Source: Hymenobacter piscis (GTDB lineage: Bacteria; Bacteroidota; Bacteroidia; Cytophagales; Hymenobacteraceae). From it: 42,730 bases of DNA. Position numbers and translations under genes: made by a program. Location: assembly GCF_018760735.1 (NCBI RefSeq), contig NZ_JAHHZN010000029.1:1-42730 (forward strand). The letters run 5' to 3'. How positions within the stretch are numbered: position 1 is the first letter of the stretch; each line of letters opens with the position of its first letter. Below the pieces are notes generated by a model. That model saw only the letters and a program-made list of their open reading frames with translations. It ran no database searches and had not been told where the DNA came from. This document shows positions 24,930 to 32,896 of this stretch, piece after piece.

Positions 24930-26391
24930 ACTCCACCGCTTCCCCCAGCAAGGTATTTGTGGTCGACTCGTGCACCAGCACATCAACGTAGTCGCCTTTT
25001 TTATAGTGTTTCCTGGGGAAGATGACGACCTGGTTCTGGCTGTTGCGGCCGCTCAGGTGCTCGTCGCTGCGCTTGGAGAAGTTCTCGACCAGCACGCGGT
25101 GCACGCGGCCCACGCCGCGCAGGTTGCGCTCCTTGCTGTGCTGCTGCTGCAGGGCAATGACTTCGGCCAGGCGGCGCTTTTTTACCTCCAGGGGCACGTC
25201 GTCTTCGAGCTTGCGGGCGGCCAGGGTGCCGGGGCGCTCCGAGTAGAAGAACATGTAGGCCATATCGTAGCGCACGTACTCCATCAGGCTCAGCGTGTCC
25301 TGGTGCTCCTGTTCGGTTTCGGAGCAGAAGCCCGAAATCATGTCGGTGCTGATGGCGCAGTCCTCGCCCAGAATGCGGCGGATGGCCTGCACGCGCTCCT
25401 CGTACCAGGGCCGGTCGTAGGTGCGGTTCATCAGGGCCAGCACCCGCGAGTTGCCACTTTGGGCCGGCAGGTGGATGTATTTGCAGATGTTCTCGTAGCG
25501 GGCCATGGTGTGGAGCACCTCGTCGGTGATGTCCTTGGGGTGGGAGGTGGAGAAGCGCACCCGCAGCTCGGGGCTCACCAGGGCCACCCGCTCCAGCAGT
25601 TGGGCGAAATTCACGTGCTCCTGGCCGTCTTCACTAGCCCACTTGTAGGAGTCTACGTTCTGGCCCAGCAGGGTCACTTCCTTGTAGCCGGCCGCCACCA
25701 AATCCCGGGCCTCGCGCACGATGCTGTGGGCGTCGCGGCTCCGCTCGCGGCCCCGGGTGAAGGGCACCACGCAGAAGGAGCACATGTTGTCGCAGCCGCG
25801 CATGATGCTGATAAAGGCCGTGATGCCGTTGGAGTTCAGGCGCACCGGCGTGATGTCGGCGTAGGTTTCCTCCCGGCTCAGCAGCACGTTCACGGCTTTC
25901 TGGCCGCCATCAACCTGGGCAATGAGCTGGGGCAGGTCGCGGTAGGCATCGGGACCCACCACGAGGTCTACGATTTTTTCTTCCTCCAGAAATTTGGTTT
26001 TCAGGCGCTCGGCCATGCAGCCGAGCACGCCCACCAGCAGGCCCGGGTTGCGCTTCTTGTGGCCGTTGATCTGGGAGAGGCGCATGCGCACGGTCTGCTC
26101 GGCCTTCTCGCGGATGGAGCAGGTATTGAGCAGCACCAGGTCGGCGCCCTCCAGGGTTTCAATCGTGTCGAAGCCTTCGTCAAAGAGGATGCTGGACACG
26201 ATTTCGGAGTCGGAGAAGTTCATCTGGCAGCCGTAGCTCTCCATGTAGAGCTTGCGCTTGCGGCCGGTGCTGGTGGCCGGGTTCACGCGCACCGCGCCCG
26301 AGGGCTCGTGCGCGTGGGTGGTAGCGTCCACGGCGGGCGTGGGCAGGGCGGGCGTATCGAGAAAATCGAGGGTAATCAGCGGTTGGGACAT
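24928..26391 (-). CDS. miaB: tRNA-2-methylthio-N6-dimethylallyladenosine synthase
   Basis: A 487-residue radical-SAM methylthiotransferase that adds the methylthio group to i6A37 of tRNAs reading UNN codons. The N-terminal UPF0004 domain has its three cluster cysteines (ESYGCQMN, NTCSIRE, LGCMAER). The radical-SAM motif is CDNMCSFC, and a C-terminal TRAM domain closes the protein. About 45 residues precede the first domain, a Pro/Thr-rich extension of doubtful importance. The ATG at 26391 is preferred over an upstream Met. A good -7 box lies 47 bases upstream. MiaE, which hydroxylates the product, is encoded at 35057. Confidence 0.97.
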   Translation of the reverse strand: MSQPLITLDFLDTPALPTPAVDATTHAHEPSGAVRVNPATSTGRKRKLYMESYGCQMNFSDSEIVSSILFDEGFDTIETLEGADLVLLNTCSIREKAEQTVRMRLSQINGHKKRNPGLLVGVLGCMAERLKTKFLEEEKIVDLVVGPDAYRDLPQLIAQVDGGQKAVNVLLSREETYADITPVRLNSNGITAFISIMRGCDNMCSFCVVPFTRGRERSRDAHSIVREARDLVAAGYKEVTLLGQNVDSYKWASEDGQEHVNFAQLLERVALVSPELRVRFSTSHPKDITDEVLHTMARYENICKYIHLPAQSGNSRVLALMNRTYDRPWYEERVQAIRRILGEDCAISTDMISGFCSETEQEHQDTLSLMEYVRYDMAYMFFYSERPGTLAARKLEDDVPLEVKKRRLAEVIALQQQHSKERNLRGVGRVHRVLVENFSKRSDEHLSGRNSQNQVVIFPRKHYKKGDYVDVLVHESTTNTLLGEAVE

Positions 26392-26438
26392 GGGGGGACG
26401 CCTGAGAGCAGGCAGCAGCTTCACAGTTCAGAGAACGG

Positions 26439-26446
26439 CAAAGGTA
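26439..26446 (-). promoter_or_regulatory. -7 promoter box of miaB
   Basis: Minus-strand TACCTTTG, 47 bases before the miaB ATG. Confidence 0.6.
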
Positions 26447-26483
26447 GCAGGTTTAGGGTGAAAATGACAGAATGGCAGGACTG

Positions 26484-26618
26484 GTGAGGTGGTGAAATAG
26501 TGAAATTGTGAGTGGATGTTCAGGCGGTGCAGTTGGCGTGACTGGCCTGACGTGAGCCATTCGCGCCACACACGCCGCTTGAACGTCAACTCACCATTTC
26601 ACCACCTCACTATTTCAC
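26484..26618. repeat. 8-nt-phased inverted array between miaB and pabB-like gene
   Basis: Left arm 26484-26515 (GTGAGGTG, GTGAAATA, GTGAAATT, GTGAGTGG); right arm 26587-26618 (CAACTCAC, CATTTCAC, CACCTCAC, TATTTCAC). The same wording as the array at 4882-5069. An inner palindrome GTTCAGGCGG.../...CGCCGCTTGAAC lies in the spacer. The right arm supplies the last codons and TAG of the pabB-like gene. Confidence 0.85.
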
Positions 26619-27884
26619 CGTTGCTCCCAGTACTTCCAGCATCGCCCGGGCCTTCAACAAGCATTCGGCGTACTCGCGCTCGGGCACCGAGTCGAAGGTG
26701 ATGGCGGAGCCGACCTGGAAGCTGAGGTGGCCGGTGTCGGGGCGGTAATGGAGGCTGCGGATGACGACGTTGAAATCGAAGTCGCCGGAGGGCCAGATGA
26801 GGCCGAGGCTGCCGCTGTAGAGGCCGCGGCGGCTGCGCTCGTAATGCTCAATGAGCTGCATGGCCCGGATTTTCGGGGCCCCGGTCATGGAGCCCATCGG
26901 GAAGGCGGCGCGCAGCACGTCCACCACGTCGAGGCCGGGCTGCAGGTCGGCCGTTACGCTGGAAATCATCTGCCAGACGTGGCGGAAAGGGTAGAGGCCG
27001 AAGAGCTCGGGCACCCGCACGGTGCCGGTCTGGGCCACCCGGGCCAGGTCGTTGCGGACCAGGTCCACAATCATCAGGTTCTCGGCGCGCTCCTTTTCGT
27101 CGTGCAGCAGCGTGTGGCGCAGGGCGTCATCCTCGGCGGGCGAAGCGCCGCGCCGGATGGTGCCCTTGATGGGTTGGGAAAGCAGTTCGGGGCCGGTGCG
27201 GCGCAGAAACCGTTCGGGGGAGGCGCAGAGCAGGAAGTGGCTTGCGTGGCGCAGAAATCCCGCGAACGGGGCCGGGGAGGCCGCGTTTAGGCGCTCAAAC
27301 ACGTCGGCCGGGTCCAGCTGCACGTTCTCGGCGTAGAATTCCTGGCAGAGGTTGAGCTCGTAGACCTCGCCGTTGAGAATGTCCTCGCGCACCGCTTCCA
27401 CGGCCCGCAAATAATCGGCCTTGGGCAGACGGGCGTGCAGGGCGGGCACGTTGGGCGGGGGCAGCGCGGGCAGGGGCGTGGCTTCGATGGCGGCCAGCAC
27501 CCCGGCCGTAGCTCCGTGGATTTCCAGCGTTTCCACCTGCCAGAGCAGCCAGGTCTGGGGCCGGAAAAAGTGCAGATTCGGCCAGGATAACCCGCTAGGG
27601 TTGCTGCTGCTCAAGGCTTCTACTTCATCCTTTACTTCATAGGTCAGAAACCCGCAGGCCGGAGCTGCCGACGTACCCGTATCCGCCAGCCATTCCCGCA
27701 GCTCGGCCAGGGTGCGCGGGGCGTTGGGAGCCGCCTCGGCCACGGCCAGCAGCTGGCGGAACGGGCCCGCCGGGTAACTCAGTCCATTCGGCTCGAAGTA
27801 GGCGCAGTGGGGAAACCCAGCGGCCCAGCGCAGGGCGCGGGCGTGGAAATCGGGAGGCAGTTGGGCAAGCGGAACGGACAGCAC
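26610..27884 (-). CDS. pabB: Aminodeoxychorismate/anthranilate synthase component I family protein (PabB-like)
   Basis: A 424-residue chorismate-utilising enzyme. The chorismate-binding domain (about 165-420) shows QPIKGTIRRG, with Lys at the position typical of PabB, then EKERAENLMIVDLVRNDLARV, GSMTGAPKIRAMQLIEHYE and GLYSGSLGLI. It would convert chorismate to 4-amino-4-deoxychorismate with a glutaminase partner for folate synthesis; PabB versus TrpE cannot be settled without alignment, but the PIKGT Lys favours PabB. No pabA or pabC adjoins it. Start is GTG at 27884, four bases after a -7-like box, suggesting a leaderless message. Its last residues and stop come from the repeat array. Confidence 0.87.
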   Translation of the reverse strand: MLSVPLAQLPPDFHARALRWAAGFPHCAYFEPNGLSYPAGPFRQLLAVAEAAPNAPRTLAELREWLADTGTSAAPACGFLTYEVKDEVEALSSSNPSGLSWPNLHFFRPQTWLLWQVETLEIHGATAGVLAAIEATPLPALPPPNVPALHARLPKADYLRAVEAVREDILNGEVYELNLCQEFYAENVQLDPADVFERLNAASPAPFAGFLRHASHFLLCASPERFLRRTGPELLSQPIKGTIRRGASPAEDDALRHTLLHDEKERAENLMIVDLVRNDLARVAQTGTVRVPELFGLYPFRHVWQMISSVTADLQPGLDVVDVLRAAFPMGSMTGAPKIRAMQLIEHYERSRRGLYSGSLGLIWPSGDFDFNVVIRSLHYRPDTGHLSFQVGSAITFDSVPEREYAECLLKARAMLEVLGATVK

Positions 27885-27888
27885 GGGG

Positions 27889-27896
27889 TAAAAGTA
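27889..27896 (-). promoter_or_regulatory. -7-like box abutting the pabB-like start
   Basis: Minus-strand TACTTTTA, one base off TAnnTTTG, ends four bases before the GTG start, the same spacing as at rsmE. Confidence 0.45.
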
Positions 27897-27909
27897 CGAT
27901 GGTAATGGG

Positions 27910-28070
27910 CCGGCGCGGTATTCCAGGGGTGAAACCCTGGGCTAGTGAGCGGGGATAAACGACGGCATACGGGCCGGCGCGGTGTCCCAGGGTTGAAACC
28001 CTGGGCTATTGAGCGGGGAAACGGCGTTGCCTGTCCGGCTCGCTACGTAGCCCAGGGCTTCAGCCCTGGG
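27910..28070. repeat. Tandem 64-bp repeat with CCCTGGG palindromes
   Basis: Two direct copies (27910-27955 and 27974-28019) of CCGGCGCGGTxTxCCAGGG... each carrying a palindrome of the CCAGGGTTGAAACCCTGG type followed by GCTA(G/T)TGAGCGGGGA. A third, inverted partner CCCAGGGCTTCAGCCCTGGG lies at 28051-28070. No gene; apparent short frames here are translated repeat. Confidence 0.85.
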
Positions 28071-28102
28071 AAATCGGGGCCTGGAAAAGGGGGAGCCGCA
28101 CC

Positions 28103-29608
28103 CTACTCCAGCTCCGCCAGAGCCAGCTTGGCTTTGGTGTCGGTGCTGTTCTTGTACTCGTGCCTGGAGTAGCTCAGGGCCTTATGGAAGTAGGCTTTGG
28201 CGGTGCTGAGCTGGCCGGCGGCCTGGTAGAGGTAGCCCAGCTGCAGGGCCGACTGGGGCGCGTAGTAGTAAGGCGCGGTGCCGGCCCGGGCTACCGTCTG
28301 GGCGTAGAGGGCGCGGGCCGAATCGGGGCGGCCGAGCAGGTGCAGGGCCCGGGCGCGGCGGTAGGTGCTTTCCAGCTGGTCGCGCAGGGGCGTGGTGGCG
28401 GTGGTCCGGAACCGGGCCAGGGTAGCCAGGGCGGGCCGGTAGTAGCCGCCGTCGATTTGCAGGCGGGCCCGGGTGAGGGTGGCGTTGAGCGGCAGGCGGT
28501 CTTCCAGGAAACGCTGGGCGTAGTTGTCCTCCTCCAGCACGGTGCGGCCCCCGGTTCCGATGCGGCGGCGGTACTGGGCGGCGGCGGCCGCATCGCCGCC
28601 CAGCCAGGCGGCCAGGTAGAGCTTAAACCAGGCGTCCTTGCGGTAGTGCTGGCCGGCGTATTCCTGCAGGAAAAGGGTGTTTTCGTGGCGGGAGGCGGCG
28701 TACTGGCCCTGGTAGAGCAGCAGGTCGGCGGCCATGTGGTGGAGGTAGGGCAGCGGCAGGTAGCCCGGACCGGCGGGGCGGGCGCGGAAGGCGGCCAGGG
28801 CCTCGTCGGTGCGGTGCTGCTTCTTGAGCTGGCTGATGAGCAGGTAGCGCAGCAACAGGTTATCGGGCTGCTGGCGGCCCAGGCTTTCCACCAGGCCCAG
28901 GGCTGCCGCGGGCTTCTTGTAGTAGGTTTCTTCCAGCAGGGCCAGAATCAGGCGGGCTTCGAGCTGGAAGTCGTTGGGCTGGGTGGCGGCCCGGCGCAGG
29001 TTGCGCAGGCCCACGTCCACCGAGCCGGGCAACCCCAGCAACTTCAGAAACCAGCGGTACGACTCGGGCAGGGAGCCGATGAAAAACTGCAGCATGCCCA
29101 GCGTTTTGCGGGCCGGCAGAAAATCAGGGTAGCGCGCCACCACCTGCTGCATAGCCCCGTAGCTGCGGCGCAGACTCCAGGCGCCCTGCACTTCGTGACC
29201 GAACACGACCTGGGCGGCGGCCTGGTGCAGACGGATTTCGGCGGCGGCGTACTCGGCCAGCGGCCCGGTCTGGTCTTCCAGGGCCTCCAGGCGGGCGTCC
29301 TGGGCATCCACGGTGGCGGCGTAGCGGGTGGCGTCCTGGCTCACCAGCAGCTCCGTGATGCCCAGGCAGTCCTGGACCAGCAGCGTGCCGGCGTCGGAGC
29401 CCGGGCCGAGCAGGGTGCGGGCGGCGGCGGGGCGCATGTTGAGCACCTCGGCGTAGGCCCTCACCTGGGGGGGAGTGAGGGCCGCCAACGGTTGTCGCAA
29501 CGGAGCGCCAAGGATGTTGCCGGGGTGGGCGAAGACGAGCAGCCCCAGCCAGAACAGCTTCTGCGGGCCTCGGCGAAACCCTCTGCGCACCTCGGCGGAA
29601 ATTCTCAT
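28103..29608 (-). CDS. TPR-like repeat protein, probably exported
   Basis: A 501-residue helical-repeat protein. The N-terminus is basic (RRGFRRG) followed by a hydrophobic stretch (KLFWLGLLVFAHPGNILG), consistent with a signal peptide. The rest is Ala/Leu/Arg/Tyr-rich with TPR-like pairs, for example RRARALHLLGRPDSARALYAQTVAR and ALQLGYLYQAAGQLSTAKAYFHKALSYSR at the C-terminus, and QYAASRHENTLFLQEYAG in the middle. It resembles Bacteroidetes 'tetratricopeptide repeat protein' entries of unknown role, likely periplasmic protein-protein contacts. ATG at 29608 opens the signal-like region. It follows the zinc-ribbon gene after a terminator. Confidence 0.75.
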   Translation of the reverse strand: MRISAEVRRGFRRGPQKLFWLGLLVFAHPGNILGAPLRQPLAALTPPQVRAYAEVLNMRPAAARTLLGPGSDAGTLLVQDCLGITELLVSQDATRYAATVDAQDARLEALEDQTGPLAEYAAAEIRLHQAAAQVVFGHEVQGAWSLRRSYGAMQQVVARYPDFLPARKTLGMLQFFIGSLPESYRWFLKLLGLPGSVDVGLRNLRRAATQPNDFQLEARLILALLEETYYKKPAAALGLVESLGRQQPDNLLLRYLLISQLKKQHRTDEALAAFRARPAGPGYLPLPYLHHMAADLLLYQGQYAASRHENTLFLQEYAGQHYRKDAWFKLYLAAWLGGDAAAAAQYRRRIGTGGRTVLEEDNYAQRFLEDRLPLNATLTRARLQIDGGYYRPALATLARFRTTATTPLRDQLESTYRRARALHLLGRPDSARALYAQTVARAGTAPYYYAPQSALQLGYLYQAAGQLSTAKAYFHKALSYSRHEYKNSTDTKAKLALAELE

Positions 29609-29618
29609 AGCACAAAAA

Positions 29619-29650
29619 AAAGAACGGCCCCGCAAAGAGGCCGTTCTTCT
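29619..29650 (-). terminator. Intrinsic terminator of the zinc-ribbon protein gene
   Basis: Stem AAGAACGGCC / GGCCGTTCTT with a T-run on the minus strand, between the zinc-ribbon stop and the TPR-like gene start. Confidence 0.8.
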
Positions 29651-29672
29651 TAAACGTAAAACAGCGAAATCG

Positions 29673-30422
29673 TTAGACGTTACGCGCCTCCACATCGGCC
29701 AGAACGCGGCCGCAGTGCTCGCACACGATGATTTTCTTGTGGGCGATGATGTCGGCCTGGCGCTGGGGGGGCACCGTGTTGAAGCAGCCGCCGCAGGCGT
29801 CGCGCTTCACTTCCACCACGGCCAGGCCGTTGCGCACGTTGCCGCGGATGCGGGTGTAGGCCGTCAGCAGGCGCTCCTCAATGGGCTGCACGGCCTTGGC
29901 GCGCTCCTCCAGGAGTTTCTGCTCGTCGGCTTCGCTTTCGCCCACGATGGTCTGCAGTTCGGTGTTCTTGTTGTCAAGATCCTTCTTGCGCTCTTCCAGG
30001 CGCGCCTTGGTACCGCTGATGTCGTTGTTTTTCTGCTCGATCTGGTACTGGGCCTCCTTCATCTTCTTCTCCGAAATCTGGATTTCCAGCTTCTGAAGTT
30101 CGATTTCCTTGGCAATGGCCTCGTACTCGCGGTTGTTGCGCACGTTCTGCTGCTGCTCCTCGTAGCGCTTGATGAGGCCATCGGCGTCCTTGGCCGCCTG
30201 CTTGCGCTGCTTGATCTGGTCGTTGAGGGACGAAATTTCCTCGTCGAACTTGCTTACACGCACCTCGTAACCGGCAATTTCGTCCTCCAGATCCTGCACC
30301 TCTTCGGGCAAATCGCCGCGCACGCGCCGGATTTCATCCAGTTGCGAGTCGATACGCTGCAGATTCAGAAGGGCTTCCAGCTTACTGGCAACGGTAGTTT
30401 CCGTGGACGGGTTAGAAATCAT
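29673..30422 (-). CDS. Coiled-coil protein with C4-type zinc ribbon
   Basis: A 249-residue protein: residues about 10-180 are a long heptad-rich coiled coil (EEISSLNDQIKQRKQAAKD, IELQKLEIQISEKKMKEAQ), and the C-terminus is a C4 zinc ribbon with CGGC and CEHC pairs 25 residues apart. This is the family often called 'C4-type zinc ribbon domain-containing protein', thought to bind nucleic acid or act near the ribosome; the role is unproven. It overlaps the Nif3-like gene start-to-stop by 11 bases on the same strand, a widely conserved pair, so translational coupling and shared function are plausible. A terminator follows. Confidence 0.88.
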   Translation of the reverse strand: MISNPSTETTVASKLEALLNLQRIDSQLDEIRRVRGDLPEEVQDLEDEIAGYEVRVSKFDEEISSLNDQIKQRKQAAKDADGLIKRYEEQQQNVRNNREYEAIAKEIELQKLEIQISEKKMKEAQYQIEQKNNDISGTKARLEERKKDLDNKNTELQTIVGESEADEQKLLEERAKAVQPIEERLLTAYTRIRGNVRNGLAVVEVKRDACGGCFNTVPPQRQADIIAHKKIIVCEHCGRVLADVEARNV

Positions 30423-31512
30423 AACGGACGGGGTTGGTGAGGGTCTCAGCAATTAAGAGCGCAAAAGTACTTCCAAAGTTGGCGGCAAGCAAATCCCGGA
30501 AGATTTCGCCCGTGAATTGCTCGCTCTCAAAATGGCCTACGTCGCAGAGCATCAGCCGGCCTTCGGCCCCGAAATATTCGTGGTACTTCAAATCCCCGGT
30601 CACGTAGGCGTCGGCCCCCGCGGCGCGGGCCTTGCCGATCAGAAAACTGCCCGCCCCGCCGCACAAAGCCACTTTCCGGATCGGCCGTTCGAAGTCGGTG
30701 TACTTGACCACGGGTACGCCCAGGGCCGCGCGCAGCCGCTGCCGGAACTCGGCCGGGCTGAGCGGTTCGGGCAACTCGCCCACCATGCCGGAACCGACTT
30801 CCTGATGGGTGTTTTCGAGCTTTACTACCTCGTAGGCCACTTCTTCATAAGGATGAGCCCGGCGCAAAGCGGCCAGGGCGGCGTGTTGGCGGTGCAGGGG
30901 CAGCAGTACTTCCACCCGGTCCTCGGGGCCGGTGTGGGGCTGGCCGGGCGTGCCCAGGAAGGGGTTGGTGCCCGCCCCGGGCGTGAACGTGAACGTGCCC
31001 TCCGAGCGGAAGCTGCACCCCGCATACTGCCCGATCTGGCCCGCCCCGGCCGCGTAGAGGGCTTCCAGCACGGCGTCGGTGTGGGAAGCGGGCACGTAGG
31101 TAATGAGCTTGGCCAGCAGGCCGGGCTTGGGGTCGAGGATGCGCACGTGCTGCAGGCCCAGCGTGTCGGCCAGCTTGCGGTTGACGCCGTGGGCCACGTT
31201 GTCGAGGTTGGTGTGGGCGGCGTAGAGGGCCACGTCGTGGCGGATGGCCTGGAGCAGGGTCTGCTCCACCTCGTTGGCCCCGGTGAGCCGTTTGAGAGGC
31301 TTGAAGATGAGCGGGTGGTGGGCCACCACCACGTTGCATCCGCGCCGGACGGCCTCGGCCACCACGGCCGGGGTGCAGTCGAGGGCAATGAGCACGCCCC
31401 TAATTTCCAGCTGCGGGTCGCCGCACTGCAGGCCGGCGTTGTCGTAGCTTTCCTGGTAGGCCAGCGGGGCGGCGGCTTCCAGCACGCGCATCAGGTCGTG
31501 GAGCTGGGGCAT
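30412..31512 (-). CDS. Nif3-like dinuclear metal centre protein
   Basis: A 366-residue Nif3/YqfO-family protein with the PII-like insertion of the longer form. Metal ligands can be assigned: His-His in VVAHHPLIF, Asp in AHTNLDN, and His/Glu in VGHFESE near the end. The family is proposed to be a GTP cyclohydrolase I type 2 or a metal-dependent hydrolase, but function is not established. The ATG at 31512 starts MPQLHDLMRVLE, the family N-terminus; in-frame sequence upstream is translated repeat. It overlaps the zinc-ribbon gene by 11 bases. An AT-rich 7-nt array lies 8 bases upstream of the start. Confidence 0.9.
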   Translation of the reverse strand: MPQLHDLMRVLEAAAPLAYQESYDNAGLQCGDPQLEIRGVLIALDCTPAVVAEAVRRGCNVVVAHHPLIFKPLKRLTGANEVEQTLLQAIRHDVALYAAHTNLDNVAHGVNRKLADTLGLQHVRILDPKPGLLAKLITYVPASHTDAVLEALYAAGAGQIGQYAGCSFRSEGTFTFTPGAGTNPFLGTPGQPHTGPEDRVEVLLPLHRQHAALAALRRAHPYEEVAYEVVKLENTHQEVGSGMVGELPEPLSPAEFRQRLRAALGVPVVKYTDFERPIRKVALCGGAGSFLIGKARAAGADAYVTGDLKYHEYFGAEGRLMLCDVGHFESEQFTGEIFRDLLAANFGSTFALLIAETLTNPVRYDF

Positions 31513-31520
31513 GGGGGAGG

Positions 31521-31555
31521 AATTAAAAATGAAAAGTGAAAAATTAAAAATGACC
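31521..31555 (+). repeat. AT-rich 7-nt-phased array upstream of Nif3-like gene
   Basis: Five 7-nt units: AATTAAA, AATGAAA, AGTGAAA, AATTAAA, AATGACC. A single arm; no inverted partner is obvious before lpxK. Lies in a 319-base divergent gap that otherwise holds only a GTCAT-type repeat and the lpxK promoter. Confidence 0.75.
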
Positions 31556-31598
31556 GGTCGGCACAAACCTAGGGGTTCTTCCCTGATGGGTGATAAAA

Positions 31599-31643
31599 GA
31601 ACGTCATTCCGAGCCTGCCGAGGAATCTCGCGTGCTGACGTTG
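31599..31643 (+). repeat. Single copy of the GAACGTCATTCCGAG repeat
   Basis: Matches the left half of the palindrome at 41047-41149 over about 44 bases, with a few differences (GAGCCTGCCGAGG versus GAGCGGAGCCGAGG). No inverted partner is present here, so it looks like a decayed half element. Confidence 0.75.
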
Positions 31644-31762
31644 AATTTAACCCGCGTTGGGAAGAAGCTGGTGGGAGTGCCCGTGCCAAGTAGCCGCGCC
31701 ACGGTCCAGGCGAAGTAAGCTCGAAAATTATCAGGTTCGGCCCACCAACCCGCCGCAACCCC

Positions 31763-31770
31763 TACTTTTG
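31763..31770 (+). promoter_or_regulatory. -7 promoter box of lpxK
   Basis: TACTTTTG matches TAnnTTTG, 61 bases before the lpxK ATG; TTCG at 31736-31739 is a weak -33 candidate. Confidence 0.6.
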
Positions 31771-31831
31771 CGCCCTGCAACGGCTGTTAGCAGGCCCACT
31801 ACCACCCCTTCAAAACCACCTCACCCGCCCC

Positions 31832-32896
31832 ATGGCCCGGCTCCTGACGTACCTGCTGCTGCCCCTGAGCTGGCTCTACGCCGGGGTGCTGGCGGGGCGC
31901 AACTGGCTCTACGACCGGGGCTGGAAGCCGAGCGCGGCTTTTGAAACAGTGCCCGTACTCAGCGTGGGTAACCTGCGGGTGGGCGGCACCGGCAAAACGC
32001 CCCACGTGGCCTGGCTGGTGGCCTGGCTGCGGGCCCGGGGGCAGCAGCCGGCCCTGTTGAGCCGGGGCTACGGCCGCCGCACCCGGGGCTACCGCCGCGC
32101 CACCGCCGCCGACACGGCCGCCACCATCGGCGACGAGCCCCTCCAGCAGTTCCGGCAGTTCGGGGGGGCGGTGCCCGTCGTCGTGAGCGAGGACCGGGTG
32201 GCCGGCATCGGGCGGCTGCTGCTGCAGGAGCCCGCCGTTACGGCCGTGGTGCTCGATGATGCCTACCAGCACCGCCGGGTGCGGCCCGCCTTCAATATCC
32301 TGCTCACGGAGCAGCAGCGGCCCTTTTACCAGGATTTCGTACTGCCCGCCGGCCGCCTGCGCGAGAGTAGGGCGGGGGCGCAGCGGGCCGACGTGGTTAT
32401 CGTGACCAAGTGCGACCCGGCCCTGAGCGCGGCCGCCCGCACCACCATCACCGAAAACGTGCGGCGCTACGCCCGCCCCGAAGTGCCGGTGCTGTTTTCC
32501 TGCTACGACTACGGCCCGCCGGTGCCCGCGGCGGGCCCGGCCGCCGGGGCTGCGCCCGGACCGGAAGTGGTGGTGCTCACCGGCATTGCCCAGCCCGGTC
32601 CGCTGCTGGAGCACCTGGCCGCCGCCGGCTACCGGGTGGCCGCCCACCACCGCTACCCCGACCACCACGCCTTCACGCCCGCCGAAATCGGGGCCCTGGC
32701 CGCACAATTACGGCCCGGTCAGGTCGTTCTGACCACCCAGAAGGACGCGGCCCGCCTGCGGGAGCCGGCCCTGGCGGCAAGTGTGGCCGATTTGCCCGTA
32801 TTTTACATTCCGATTACCGTTCGGTTCCTGGCCGCTGGCGACACCCGGCTGGCCGCCCTGCTGAACCCGTATTTTCCGCCCCACGCTGTTGTCTGA
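31832..32896 (+). CDS. lpxK: Tetraacyldisaccharide 4'-kinase
   Basis: A 354-residue LpxK, the inner-membrane kinase that phosphorylates the 4' position of the lipid A disaccharide. The N-terminal membrane-associated helix (LLTYLLLPLSWLYAGVLAGRNWLYDRG) and the P-loop GNLRVGGTGKTP are characteristic, as are LSRGYGRRTRGY and VVLDDAYQHRRV with the catalytic Asp-Asp-xx-Gln-His motif. The C-terminal lid (HHRYPDHHAFTPAEI and VLTTQKDAARL) is intact. The ATG at 31832 gives the standard N-terminus. It overlaps the following putative porin gene by eight bases, so the two form an operon. Confidence 0.96.
   Translation: MARLLTYLLLPLSWLYAGVLAGRNWLYDRGWKPSAAFETVPVLSVGNLRVGGTGKTPHVAWLVAWLRARGQQPALLSRGYGRRTRGYRRATAADTAATIGDEPLQQFRQFGGAVPVVVSEDRVAGIGRLLLQEPAVTAVVLDDAYQHRRVRPAFNILLTEQQRPFYQDFVLPAGRLRESRAGAQRADVVIVTKCDPALSAAARTTITENVRRYARPEVPVLFSCYDYGPPVPAAGPAAGAAPGPEVVVLTGIAQPGPLLEHLAAAGYRVAAHHRYPDHHAFTPAEIGALAAQLRPGQVVLTTQKDAARLREPALAASVADLPVFYIPITVRFLAAGDTRLAALLNPYFPPHAVV

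Noticed and set aside
24970..26487. Plus-strand open frame of 505 codons over miaB
   Set aside because: Antisense to miaB, whose cysteine motifs are intact; no recognisable domain in the antisense frame.
27945..28172. Short plus-strand frame between the pabB-like and TPR-like genes
   Set aside because: Its translation (GLKPWA, AQGFSPG) is just the CCCTGGG repeat read as protein.
28160..29653. Plus-strand open frame of about 497 codons over the TPR-like gene
   Set aside because: Gly/Val/Gln-rich antisense translation; the minus-strand frame has a signal peptide and TPR-like repeats.
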